DNA of 64,000 nucleotides. It comes from Verrucomicrobiota bacterium (GTDB lineage Bacteria > Verrucomicrobiota > Verrucomicrobiia > Opitutales > Intestinicryptomonadaceae). Below the pieces are notes generated by a model. It saw only the letters and a program-made list of their open reading frames with translations, made no database searches and had not been told where the DNA came from. Of this stretch, positions 1 to 7,621 are shown one piece after another (position 1 is the stretch's first letter; each line of letters begins with the position of its first letter). Position numbers and translations under genes: made by a program. The stretch is from positions 1 through 64,000 of the forward strand of contig JAEXGH010000004.1 in assembly GCA_023450935.1 (NCBI GenBank). The letters run 5' to 3'.

Positions 1-821
1 TTTACCCCGCAATTAGTGAGCACCGACAGCACCGCTATCAAAATCAGAATCACCTTTACCACGCGCCTTGCAAACGAAACCAGATTGGCGGTCGATTTTG
101 CCGAACGCTGTCCGAGTTTGTTGGCTATCGCCCCGAAGACGGAGTCGCTTATTATTATCACGAGCCAGAAAACCGCGCACCAGAAAACAATGCCTATTGC
201 CCGCGAAAGCATCGCCACGGCGGCTTCGTCGCTGACGGTGAACACAAGGGCGAAATATATTCCCAGAACTATCGCAAACACGTCGAGCGGCATGCGCACG
301 TTTTCGATAAATACTTTTGCGAAGCCGCTTTCGTCGCCGCCGGAAAGCGCGGTAAGTCTTTTGAAAACGAATCCGAAAACATATTTCACCAAAAAATACG
401 TAATAAGCAGGACAAAAATTGCCGCCAAGTATTGTATAACTAAAATTCCGAAGAAATCGGCTTCAAGCGCGTCTGCCGTCGCGGTCGAAAAACCGCGGAT
501 AGCGCGCAGCGCGGAGCGCAAAACCGACCTGATACTGTTCGCGTTTTGCACTGCGCTTGCGTCGATATTTTTCTGCAATACAAGGTGGTCTATCTCCTCT
601 TTGGTGAGGTTCGCGGGGAGGGGCATTGAGGCCTGCACGGCGGCTGTTTTAGCCTCCGCAGAAGAAGCGGTTGCGGCGGGCGCGGGCTGCTTTTCTGCAG
701 CCTGCGTCTGCTCGACCGTCGGTGCCGACGCCCGTTTTTCGCCCGTTTGAGCTGCCGCAAAAGCCGCGCCCGCAAAAATCAATATGGGCACAATGGAAAA
801 AATGTATTTAAGCGATTTCAT
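1..821 (-). CDS. MscS-like mechanosensitive channel, N-terminal part (cut by left edge)
   Basis: About 273 codons are visible from an ATG at 821; the frame is open at base 1, so the C-terminal part lies outside the window. Residues 1-22 form a hydrophobic signal or anchor, followed by an Ala/Pro/Gln-rich linker to about residue 70. At least four hydrophobic helices follow; the last visible one ends in SVLTNCGV, which resembles the start of the pore region of MscS-family channels. The expected function is pressure relief in the inner membrane under hypo-osmotic shock. The pore helix and beta domain that would prove the family are not visible, so the call rests on topology and this junction motif. 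Confidence 0.6.
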   Translation of the reverse strand, partial: MKSLKYIFSIVPILIFAGAAFAAAQTGEKRASAPTVEQTQAAEKQPAPAATASSAEAKTAAVQASMPLPANLTKEEIDHLVLQKNIDASAVQNANSIRSVLRSALRAIRGFSTATADALEADFFGILVIQYLAAIFVLLITYFLVKYVFGFVFKRLTALSGGDESGFAKVFIENVRMPLDVFAIVLGIYFALVFTVSDEAAVAMLSRAIGIVFWCAVFWLVIIISDSVFGAIANKLGQRSAKSTANLVSFARRVVKVILILIAVLSVLTNCGV

Positions 822-1171
822 AAAAACATAATCTGCCGCAACTGTAATGCGTGCACCCTGACAGTCAAGCTTTTACGGCATATAGCTTCAAATCTAAAGT
901 TTTTTGGCGATTACGGGCTAAATAAAATTTTCGGGAAAGGAATTATATGGAAATGTTCTTTTTTCAATACGGACAAACTGTGTTCGCAAGGAATGCATAA
1001 GAAGAGGGGGCGGGGAAAGTCCCCCGAAACGCCAAATGCCCAAGATCGGCTCTTGAACACATTGGCAGAGCTGAGCTTCGTGCGGGCGCGCTGAACGAAA
1101 CTACCGACCCGATTGCGGACACGCTTTTTACAACGCTTGTTGTTCTGCGGTATGGGAGAAAGGTTCTTTTC
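822..1171. other. Gene-free 350 bp with stable hairpins; possible small RNA
   Basis: No credible reading frame is present. Two compact hairpins lie next to each other. One is GGGGA-AAG-TCCCC at 1012-1024. The other is a two-step stem at 1031-1066, with an inner CAAGA/TCTTG pair around a TCGGC loop and outer arms GCCAAATG/CATTGGC. A further small hairpin, ACAAC-GCTT-GTTGT, lies near 1132-1145. I could not match this to SRP RNA, 6S RNA, tmRNA or RNase P RNA. It may be an unrecognised structured RNA or simply the spacer between two minus-strand genes. Confidence 0.3.
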
Positions 1172-1207
1172 GCAAAAAAACCGCCTTGCCTTTTGGCTTG
1201 GCGGTTT
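1172..1207 (-). terminator. Rho-independent terminator of the 1286-1801 gene
   Basis: On the minus strand an AAACCGCC/GGCGGTTT stem with an inner GCC/GGC pair and short loop is followed by a run of T. It lies about 80 bp past the stop of the exported-protein gene. Confidence 0.75.
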
Positions 1208-1285
1208 GGAGGTTTGAAAACTTTATATTACTTGCGGCGGCGTTGTCGGAAAAGAATTTTTTCGCGCCAAAGACAGCAACAGCGT

Positions 1286-1801
1286 TTATCCGACATTCGC
1301 CCGAACGAAGTCGTCAACCTCTTTTTTGAAAATCGTTTTCATCAATTTTTCAATCTTGGGGCTTGTGCTTTTCGCTCCCAGAAATTTTCCCGTTTTTTTG
1401 TTGTAGACGGCAAAGCATGTCATAATTTTTGCGTTGCCCGTGCGCCAGCGTCCCCAGCCGTATGTCGAGCACGCCCAGTTGATGTCGGTTTGCGTGGCGG
1501 GTTCGGGGTAAAACGTTTTTTCGAAGGGCGTCATCGCCGAGGCGGTCGCCAGAAAGAAGTCCCGCGTGACTTTTCCGCCCGACGAGTAGAATGCGCAGAC
1601 AATCAAATCGACCTTGCTTGAAGATTCAACCTTTATCGTGACGGCTTTTGAAACAATCTGGCGCGACTCTTCGTATTCATTTAGAATGCGAACCTTGTCG
1701 GTGCGGCGGTTTACCTGCTGGGAAATGTCGAGCCTCACATATTGGGCAAATGAATTCAGGCAAAGCAGGAACGCGACGGTGGCAAACAAATATTTTTTCA
1801 T
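1286..1801 (-). CDS. Small exported protein, unknown function
   Basis: 171 residues from the ATG at 1801. This start is preferred because it opens with a clean Sec signal peptide (MKKYLFATVAFLLCLNSFAQ); a longer frame upstream adds an implausible leader. The mature part is about 150 residues with alternating polar and hydrophobic stretches, suggesting a beta-rich fold, and a conserved-looking WACSTYGWGRW segment near the middle. I do not recognise the family. It stands alone between the MscS-like gene and tRNA-Asn and has its own terminator. Periplasmic location is inferred from the signal peptide only. Confidence 0.6.
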   Translation of the reverse strand: MKKYLFATVAFLLCLNSFAQYVRLDISQQVNRRTDKVRILNEYEESRQIVSKAVTIKVESSSKVDLIVCAFYSSGGKVTRDFFLATASAMTPFEKTFYPEPATQTDINWACSTYGWGRWRTGNAKIMTCFAVYNKKTGKFLGAKSTSPKIEKLMKTIFKKEVDDFVRANVG

Positions 1802-1951
1802 ACAGTAAAACAGTAAATCGCAAAAACGATAAATCAAGTTTTTTGTGGAATCCGAACGGGGAAAAGCCGTCCGAGCCACCCAAAAGAAACTGTGGGAAGG
1901 GCGGGGCGTCAGTTCCGAATAAACGCCGATTAAAAAAAAGAAAAATTTGTG

Positions 1952-1980
1952 TTGACAACGGGGGGAGAAAATGGGATAAC
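1952..1980 (+). promoter_or_regulatory. Sigma-70-type promoter of tRNA-Asn
   Basis: TTGACA at 1952-1957, a 17-bp spacer and GATAAC at 1975-1980, ending 19 bp before the tRNA 5' end. Confidence 0.75.
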
Positions 1981-1999
1981 ACACGCCATTAATGATGAT

Positions 2000-2074
<75 letters not shown>

Positions 2075-2078
2075 TTGT

Positions 2079-2113
2079 AAAAAAGCGGTTTCCAGCTCGG
2101 AAGCCGCTTTTTT
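2079..2113 (+). terminator. tRNA-Asn terminator
   Basis: A-run, GCGG(T)TTCC arm, AGCTC loop, matching arm and T-run, five bases after the tRNA CCA end. The same hairpin, nearly base for base, terminates tRNA-Lys at 7134-7164. Confidence 0.9.
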
Positions 2114-2693
2114 ATTGCCTTTGCGGGCGGCGCGGATTGTGCGTATTGTGGGGTCAACACCAAAGAGAGGGGATTTTAATGAAAGACGCCGCATAGAACC
2201 AAGCCCCTAGTCTGTAATTTTGACTCGCGTTTGCGTATACAAACCGTTTGACATGCCACTGCGTGTCCTTCGTGTGCGTTTTGCAAACGCATCTATACGC
2301 GCCTTCGGCTTGTATTCGCTTCTTCGGGTCTTTTGCCTGTGGCAAAATCTCATTCGCGCTTCGCTTGAATTGGAAGTTTTTATAATCGTAAGCCATTCGT
2401 TGTATTAGTTGGGGGGCGACACCAAAGAGAGTGGGCGGCATCAAAAGTTATGAAGCAAGGCGTTTCATGTAATTTGTGGGGCAACTCCCAAAGGTTGTGG
2501 AATAACGATTTTTTTGTAATTTGTTTTTCATAATTTTACTCCGCTTTCGGATTATGGGTGTAAATCGGTTGTTCATGGGGGAGTGTTATATATCTGCTTT
2601 TCGGGGAGGGGAATTCTATATTGTTTTTTATGTTTTTTTTGGCTTGTGTTGGGAAAGGCTTTTGTTTTAATTACGACTAAAGGAGGATTATAC
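2114..2693. repeat. Gene-free 580 bp with direct repeats
   Basis: No convincing gene. A G-rich motif containing ACACCAAAGAGAG occurs at 2150-2172 and 2412-2435, with a degenerate third copy (GGGGCAACTCCCAAAGG) near 2477-2494. A TTTTGCC-TGT-GGCAAAA hairpin lies near 2330-2346. Short frames on both strands here have no start signals or recognisable protein. The last part holds the leader of the GH43 pseudogene, including a strong AAAGGAGG site at about 2679-2687. Confidence 0.5.
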
Positions 2694-3647
2694 ATGTCAT
2701 TCAGAAAATTGTTGTGTGCGTCGCTCATTTTTGCCGCCGCCGCGTACGTTCTAAACGCTACTCAGAAAAAGGTTGTGTTTGTGGCCTTCGACGGCTGGGC
2801 AGCCAAGGGCTTTGAACAGGCGGAAATGCCGAACATCAAAAAAGTCTATGCAAACGGCGACAAATTTTTCTGGGCACCTCAAATTTTGAAAAAGGACGGG
2901 CGTTATGTTCTCGCCTACTGTTCGAGCATTGAAACCGACAAGGGACGCAAGCATTTTATGTCGGTAGCCGAATCCGACAAGCCGCATGGGATTTTCTCAA
3001 AATCAAAGGTTTTAACCTCCGACGAACGCGTCGAAATAGACCCGTTCATTTTTACCGACGACGACGGACGCACATACGTTTACTACTCGCGCGGCAACGG
3101 CAACGGGATTTGCGGGCGCGAGCTCACACAAAACCTCGACGACAAAAAGCTCGGCTACAAAACACTGGTTAAAAACGACCGCCCGTGGGAGGGCAAAGTA
3201 ATGCCCGCACACTACTGGGAATTAAACAAAAACATACCCGCAAAGTCGGATAAATTCAACTGCAATAAAATAACGGTAGAAGGCCCTACAGTGCTCAAGC
3301 GCGGCGGCAAGTATGTTATGTTTTACAGCGCAAACGATTTCAGAAGCCCCGATTATTGCATAGGCGTTGCCGTTGCCGATTCGCCGCTCGGGGAGTTCAA
3401 AAAAATTCAGGACTACCCGATGATTTCGCGCGAAATCACGGGATTCAACGGGTCTGGACACGGCGACGTGTTTTTCGATAAAACGGCGAAATGTGGTATG
3501 TCTTCCACGTCCACCATTCCAATATCCGCGTCTCGCCGCGCGCACCGCCATAATCAAGCTTGTCGAGACTTTCGATTCAAACGGCATTCCGCACTACAAG
3601 GCACTTTACGACACTATGAAACTTTTGTAAAAAAACCGTATAAATAA
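2694..3647 (+). pseudogene. Chimeric, frameshifted GH43-type glycosidase
   Basis: The start at 2694 has a strong AGGAGG site and a signal peptide. Residues about 23-52 (VVFVAFDGW, then AEMPNIKKVYANG) resemble the beginning of alkaline-phosphatase/phosphodiesterase superfamily proteins. From FFWAPQ onward the sequence is GH43-like (five-bladed propeller), so the usual GH43 N-terminus with its first catalytic Asp is missing. Near base 3485 the frame shifts: the next frame reads NGEMWYVFHVHHSNIRV, and after a second shift near 3535 it reads TAIIKLVETFDSNG and on to a stop at 3628-3630. The annotated frame instead runs in a low-complexity Arg/His tail to 3647. I conclude it is a decayed fusion. 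It sits directly upstream of two intact glycosidase genes. Confidence 0.75.
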
Positions 3648-3661
3648 ATAATTTTTAAGAT

Positions 3662-4942
3662 ATGAATATAAATGCAAAACTACTAAAAACTATATTGGCA
3701 GTGGCTCTTTCGGGGGCTTTCTGCTCATGCGCCACAAATACGGGCGCGCCGACGGCAAAAACAAACGCAACGCCGTCAAACACGGGGTGCGAATACGACG
3801 TTGCCGCCTATGTCTGGCCGGCGTATCAAAACACGCCCGACTGGAAACGCTACGGGCACTTCCCCAAAAACATGGGCGAATGGGAGTTTGTAAAGGAGGC
3901 CGCCTCCAAAAAACCGCACCACAAGCAGCCTAAAGTGCCTCTGTGGGGATACGAGTTTGAAAATCAGCCGATTGTCTGGGCGCGCAAGGTAGACGCCTGT
4001 CTTGCTTCGGGAATAAACGTTCTGATTTTCGACTGGTATTGGTATGACGGCAAACCGTATCTTGAAGACAGCCTCAACGCCTTCCTCAAAGCTCCCAACA
4101 ACGAAAGAATGAAGTTCGCCCTCATGTGGGCAAACCACAACATCGACGATTTGTGGGACAAAACAGTGCCCGTAAAATGCGCCGATAAAAAGGGATACCG
4201 AAACATAAGGGCAACGTCGAAAGTTTCGCTCGAAGAATTCAAAAACGTTCTCGTTCCGCGCTGGATTGCCTATTTCAAAAGCCCCAACTACTACAAAATA
4301 AACGGAAAGCCGCTGTTTCAAGTATTCACTCCCGTGTATTTAAAAGACTATTTCGGCGGAGTCGACAAAGTTGCGGAAGCATTCGCCTATTTCGACAAAA
4401 AAGCCGTTGAAGCGGGGTTTGCGGGTGTGGAAATTCAATGCATAGAAAGCCAGCTTAAGCGCAAGGGTTGCGCCGAGGAATTCAAGCGCGAAGGTTATTC
4501 GGGCGCGTTCGCGTATAATTGGCTTGAGCTTGTTCCGTTCTCGGGCTCTTATTATTTGGACTACACAAACCGTCCCGACATGGACTACAAGGAATGGGGC
4601 GAAGCCGCCTTTGCGGAATTGGACAAACGTGCCGCCGCAAACCCGCATTTCCAACACTATCCCAACGTATCATGCGGCTGGGATACAAACCCGCGTTTCC
4701 CCGACAACTACTACACGCCGATTGCCCTAAACAATTCGCCCGAGCGTTTCGAGTATTTTCTGCGCAAGGCAAAGGCGTGGGCTGACAAAAACATACGCGC
4801 CGAAAAGCCCAAGCTTATTCTCATAAATTCGCTCAACGAATGGACGGAAGGCTCGTATCTCGAACCAGACGAGGAACACGGCTACGGCTTCCTCAACGCG
4901 GTTGCGCGCGTCTTCGGAGGTCGCGGTCAGGCTAAGGAATAA
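3662..4942 (+). CDS. GH99-like / WbsX-family lipoprotein
   Basis: 426 residues. The N-terminus is hydrophobic and ends in a lipobox-like SGAFCSC, so a lipoprotein is likely. The mature part begins with VAAYVWPAYQNTPDW and continues with LIFDWYWYDG, ALMWANHN and an INSLNEWTEGSYLEPD segment near the C-terminus. These are hallmarks of the WbsX/GH99-like TIM-barrel family, in which the terminal NEW.E motif carries an acidic active-site residue. Family members are retaining glycosidases on mannose-type linkages or are annotated as polysaccharide biosynthesis proteins. The lipoprotein signal here favours an exported hydrolase. It follows the GH43 remnant by 14 bp, so the two were probably one transcript. 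The precise substrate cannot be read from sequence. Confidence 0.75.
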   Translation: MNINAKLLKTILAVALSGAFCSCATNTGAPTAKTNATPSNTGCEYDVAAYVWPAYQNTPDWKRYGHFPKNMGEWEFVKEAASKKPHHKQPKVPLWGYEFENQPIVWARKVDACLASGINVLIFDWYWYDGKPYLEDSLNAFLKAPNNERMKFALMWANHNIDDLWDKTVPVKCADKKGYRNIRATSKVSLEEFKNVLVPRWIAYFKSPNYYKINGKPLFQVFTPVYLKDYFGGVDKVAEAFAYFDKKAVEAGFAGVEIQCIESQLKRKGCAEEFKREGYSGAFAYNWLELVPFSGSYYLDYTNRPDMDYKEWGEAAFAELDKRAAANPHFQHYPNVSCGWDTNPRFPDNYYTPIALNNSPERFEYFLRKAKAWADKNIRAEKPKLILINSLNEWTEGSYLEPDEEHGYGFLNAVARVFGGRGQAKE

Positions 4943-5059
4943 CGCTGCCAAAAAATTTCGCGCGCGGTAAAACTACGCGCGGGAACGCTTACCGAAAACG
5001 GCGCGTCTCGGAAAAACGGGTTGCGCCAATTGGCGCGGTTTGCGGTTTAAATTATTTCG

Positions 5060-5096
5060 GCGCGGGAGGGGCTTTCGGTTCTTCCCGCGCGTTTTT
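5060..5096 (+). terminator. Terminator after the GH99-like gene
   Basis: GCGCGGGA arm, loop and TCCCGCGC arm followed by GTTTTTG, about 117 bp past the stop and just before the next promoter. A GCGCCAATTGGCGC palindrome lies slightly upstream. Confidence 0.65.
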
Positions 5097-5100
5097 GTGG

Positions 5101-5128
5101 TTGACCCGCCGCCGTGCGCGCATAGCAT
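5101..5128 (+). promoter_or_regulatory. Putative promoter of the GH5-like gene
   Basis: TTGACC at 5101-5106, 16-bp spacer, TAGCAT at 5123-5128. It lies 45 bp upstream of the ATG, whose own GGAGGA site is at about 5160. Confidence 0.5.
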
Positions 5129-5173
5129 TTTGTTTTTCACATCTGGGTTTAACATTTACGGAGGAATGATTCT

Positions 5174-6298
5174 ATGAAAGCAAAAGCATTTTTTAAGAAA
5201 TTTGCCGCGTTTGTGTTGTTTGCTGCGGCAATTTTTGGCGCGGGTTCTGCGCAGGCGGGGCAGCGTTGGTCGGCGGAAAAGGCGAACCAATGGTATGCAA
5301 AGCAGCCGTTTTTTGCGGGCTGCAACTACATCAACCGCGACGCAATCAACCAAATCGAAATGTGGAGTGCCGAAACTTTCAACCCGAAGCAGATTGACCA
5401 AGAGTTCGGCTGGGCGCACGAGTTGGGCTTCAACATTATGCGCGTGTATTTGCACGACCTCGTTTGGGAGCAAGACCCCGATGGCTTCTATTCGCGCGTC
5501 GACAAATTTTTGGAAATAGCCGCAAAGCACGAAATCAAGATTCTTTTCGTGTTTTTCGACTCCTGCTGGAACCCGATTGCAAAGCTCGGCAAGCAGCCCG
5601 AGCCGCGCCAATTCGTGCACAATTCGGGTTGGCTGCAGTCGCCCGCGCGCATAAGGCTTTTCGACAAAACCCAGTGGGGGATTCTTGAAAAATACGTCAA
5701 GGACACCTTGTGCCGCTACGGCAAAGACGACCGCGTTATAGCGTGGGACTTGTTCAACGAACCCGCCCAGTTGCAGGACAAAAAGTTCGGCGACGAATCC
5801 GACAAGATAGAACCCGTAAAGGAGCTTCTTAAAAAGACTTTCGAATGGGCGCGCGAAGCCGACCCCATGCAGCCGCTTACGGCGGGCGCGTATTTGGCCG
5901 CGCCGAGATTCACGAAAGGTTGGTTGGGCGAAACGCAGCAGTTTATGCTCGAATCCTCCGACATAATTTCGTTCCACTGCTACAACTCGAAAAAGGCGGA
6001 GGCATGTGTGGAAAACCTCGAAAAATTGGGGCGTCCGATTTTCTGCACCGAATATATGGCGCGTCCGTATAGCACGTTCAACCCCGACTTGGGGCTTTAC
6101 AAAAAGCACAAGGTTGCCGCAATAAACTGGGGGTTTGTAGCGGGAAAATCCAACACAATCTATCCGTGGGATTCTTGGGGAAAACGCTACACCAAAGAAA
6201 CGCTGCCGCTGTGGTTTCACGATGTCCTCAATCCCGACGGAACGCCCTACCGCGCGGAAGAGGCAGAATACATTAAAAGCGTCTTAAAACAAAAATAG
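5174..6298 (+). CDS. Secreted GH5-like (clan GH-A) glycoside hydrolase
   Basis: 374 residues with a Sec signal peptide (cleavage after AGSAQA, about residue 28). The fold is a TIM barrel of clan A: FAGCNYINRDA at the start, then GFNIMRVYLHD. The acid/base motif WDLFNEP puts Glu at residue 196, and CTEYMAR puts the nucleophile Glu at residue 293. Both catalytic Glu are present, so an active retaining beta-glycosidase (cellulase, mannanase or xylanase type) is expected in the periplasm or outside the cell. Relatives are often annotated as 1,4-beta-xylanase or cellulase; the exact substrate is not decidable here. It has its own promoter and a strong terminator. Confidence 0.8.
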   Translation: MKAKAFFKKFAAFVLFAAAIFGAGSAQAGQRWSAEKANQWYAKQPFFAGCNYINRDAINQIEMWSAETFNPKQIDQEFGWAHELGFNIMRVYLHDLVWEQDPDGFYSRVDKFLEIAAKHEIKILFVFFDSCWNPIAKLGKQPEPRQFVHNSGWLQSPARIRLFDKTQWGILEKYVKDTLCRYGKDDRVIAWDLFNEPAQLQDKKFGDESDKIEPVKELLKKTFEWAREADPMQPLTAGAYLAAPRFTKGWLGETQQFMLESSDIISFHCYNSKKAEACVENLEKLGRPIFCTEYMARPYSTFNPDLGLYKKHKVAAINWGFVAGKSNTIYPWDSWGKRYTKETLPLWFHDVLNPDGTPYRAEEAEYIKSVLKQK

Positions 6299-6318
6299 CA
6301 GGTTGCATTTCCCCAATG

Positions 6319-6352
6319 AAAAGAGCTCCCGAAACGGAGCTCTTTTTTGTTT
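6319..6352 (+). terminator. Terminator of the GH5-like gene
   Basis: AAAAGAGCTCC arm, CGAAAC loop, GGAGCTCTTTT arm and T-run, 20 bp after the stop codon. Confidence 0.9.
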
Positions 6353-6425
6353 TTGCCCCAAAAACGGAGCGGGAATATTGTGCGTGCCAACAGGCGAAAA
6401 CGCGTGTCGGGCGGGGCAGGGCGTC

Positions 6426-6710
6426 TTAAACTTCCGCCAGCTCCAGAATTACATCGGGGTGCCTGTCTGCAATCTTCAACAACGTCAACGCCGTAGTGGG
6501 AATTCGCCTGCGCCCCTGTTCCCAGTTTTTCAGAGTAGCGACACGCACCCCGACGAATTCCGCAAATTCGCTTTGGGAAAGATTCAGTTTCTCGCGGATT
6601 TTCTTCGGGCTTGGAATGTCTACTTCCGAAACGGCTTTTTTCTCGCCTTTGCTGATTGCCACAGCCTCTTTTATCGAGGCTACAAGTTCGTTGAAATCGT
6701 CTTTTTTCAT
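6426..6710 (-). CDS. HigA-like antitoxin, XRE helix-turn-helix
   Basis: 94 residues. The C-terminal half is an XRE-type helix-turn-helix: IREKLNLSQSEFAEFVGVRV then LKNWEQGRRRIP. This is the usual DNA-binding domain of HigA2/MqsA-like antitoxins that neutralise a RelE-fold toxin and repress their own operon. The start overlaps the toxin stop by four bases (ATGA at 6707-6710), so the pair is translationally coupled. Toxin first and antitoxin second is the HigBA order. Confidence 0.8.
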   Translation of the reverse strand: MKKDDFNELVASIKEAVAISKGEKKAVSEVDIPSPKKIREKLNLSQSEFAEFVGVRVATLKNWEQGRRRIPTTALTLLKIADRHPDVILELAEV

Positions 6711-7039
6711 CGTCTTATCTCCTTTGAAAGCTCCCTTAGTGTTTTAAGTTCGGAAGCGGTTAAATTCGTTTTCTGGTTTTTCGCATACGCCATCACGAGA
6801 TATATTACATCGTCGTCTTCGGTCGCAGTTATAACATACAAATATATTACACGCGCCCCCGAACGCTTGCCCCTCCCACTTATCGACATTCTGATTTTGC
6901 GAAATCCTCCGCTGTTTGGAATCACGTTGCCTTTCAGTGGATTTTCGGCGAGCTCCGACAATAACTTTGCTTCGTCTTGCTCGCTTACTTTCGCTTTTTT
7001 CAGCGACGATATGTAATAGCTCGTCTTTCTGAATTTCAT
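6707..7039 (-). CDS. RelE/HigB-like toxin
   Basis: 110 residues with the pattern of RelE-superfamily mRNA interferases of the HigB2 type: helical N-terminus (YISSLKKAKVSEQDEAKLLSEL), then GFRKIRMSISGRGKRSGARVIYLYV with basic residues expected to contact mRNA, then a C-terminal strand VIYLVMAYAKNQKTNL. It is the first gene of a two-gene operon with the antitoxin. Expected function is ribosome-dependent or free mRNA cleavage when the antitoxin is degraded. Activity is inferred from family and arrangement only. The pair sits between the GH5-like gene and tRNA-Lys. Confidence 0.78.
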   Translation of the reverse strand: MKFRKTSYYISSLKKAKVSEQDEAKLLSELAENPLKGNVIPNSGGFRKIRMSISGRGKRSGARVIYLYVITATEDDDVIYLVMAYAKNQKTNLTASELKTLRELSKEIRR

Positions 7040-7133
7040 TAAATGAACTATACGCCAATGGCGTCTAATTCGTCAAGTTTTTTTTACACGAAATGCAAAA
7101 CCCAAAGATTTTATCCGCCGTGCGCAAAGCCAC

Positions 7134-7164
7134 TAAAAAAGCGGCTTCCGAGCTGGAAACCGCC
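7134..7164 (-). terminator. tRNA-Lys terminator
   Basis: Minus-strand GCGGTTTCC/GGAAGCCGC stem around AGCTC with a T-run, 13 bases past the tRNA. It matches the tRNA-Asn terminator at 2079-2113 over about 30 bases. Confidence 0.9.
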
Positions 7165-7176
7165 TCTTCATTGCTT

Positions 7177-7249
<73 letters not shown>

Positions 7250-7270
7250 TTAACAATTAATTATTCGAGC

Positions 7271-7299
7271 ATACAAAGCGTTTTCGGGACAGGTTGCAA
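7271..7299 (-). promoter_or_regulatory. Putative promoter of tRNA-Lys
   Basis: Minus-strand TTGCAA (7299-7294), 17-bp spacer, TTGTAT (7276-7271), about 22 bp before the tRNA 5' end. Confidence 0.45.
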
Positions 7300-7621
7300 G
7301 AAAAAAATAAAAAAAATTCCGATGTTTTTGAAACTTGTCGAAGTTTAGTATGTTAGTATACGGCCGCGCTATTCGCGTTTTCCCCAGCCAGCCGACGCTA
7401 TCGTGAATTTCGTTCCCCGGGGCGGGCAGTTTTCACATATTAGTCGATTTACGGCGTTTTGAGGCTCGGGTGTATGGCGGCTTCGGATTTCCCCTCCCGC
7501 TGTCGAATCGGAAACAAAGCGGTGTGTTCGAGAGCCGAAAAAATGGAATTTTTGTGTGGCAATCGTTTCGAAAAGTTGTTTTACTTCAATCTTTAAAAAT
7601 CGCAAATTTTTTTCGATAAAT
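7300..7621. other. Gene-free leader upstream of leuB
   Basis: About 320 bp with no supported gene. A possible plus-strand promoter (TTGTCG, 16 bp, TATACG) lies near 7336-7363, which would give leuB a leader of about 250 nt. A GC-rich CCCCGGGGCGGG patch lies near 7421. I see no leader peptide rich in Leu codons, no T-box and no other known leucine-responsive element. Confidence 0.3.

Noticed and set aside
16..750. 244-codon plus-strand frame at the left edge
   Set aside because: It is antisense to the MscS-like gene, whose protein has a signal, TM helices and a family-like junction; the plus frame is Thr/Ala/Ser-rich without motifs.
1010..1030. GGGGAAAGTCC resembling the conserved core of RNase P RNA
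   Set aside because: The rest of the RNase P consensus (the ACAGAAA region and the 3' partner strands) is not found, and the space is too short for a full RNA.
2154..2444. Short frames on both strands in the gene-free stretch (96 and 62 codons)
   Set aside because: No ribosome site, no recognisable protein, and they span the direct repeats.
5156..6220. 354-codon minus-strand frame
   Set aside because: Fully antisense to the GH5-like gene with both catalytic Glu; its composition (Arg, Val and Phe rich) is that of a shadow frame.
7300..7621. Leucine attenuator or T-box upstream of leuB
   Set aside because: No Leu-rich leader peptide, no T-box sequence and no terminator/antiterminator pair could be found.
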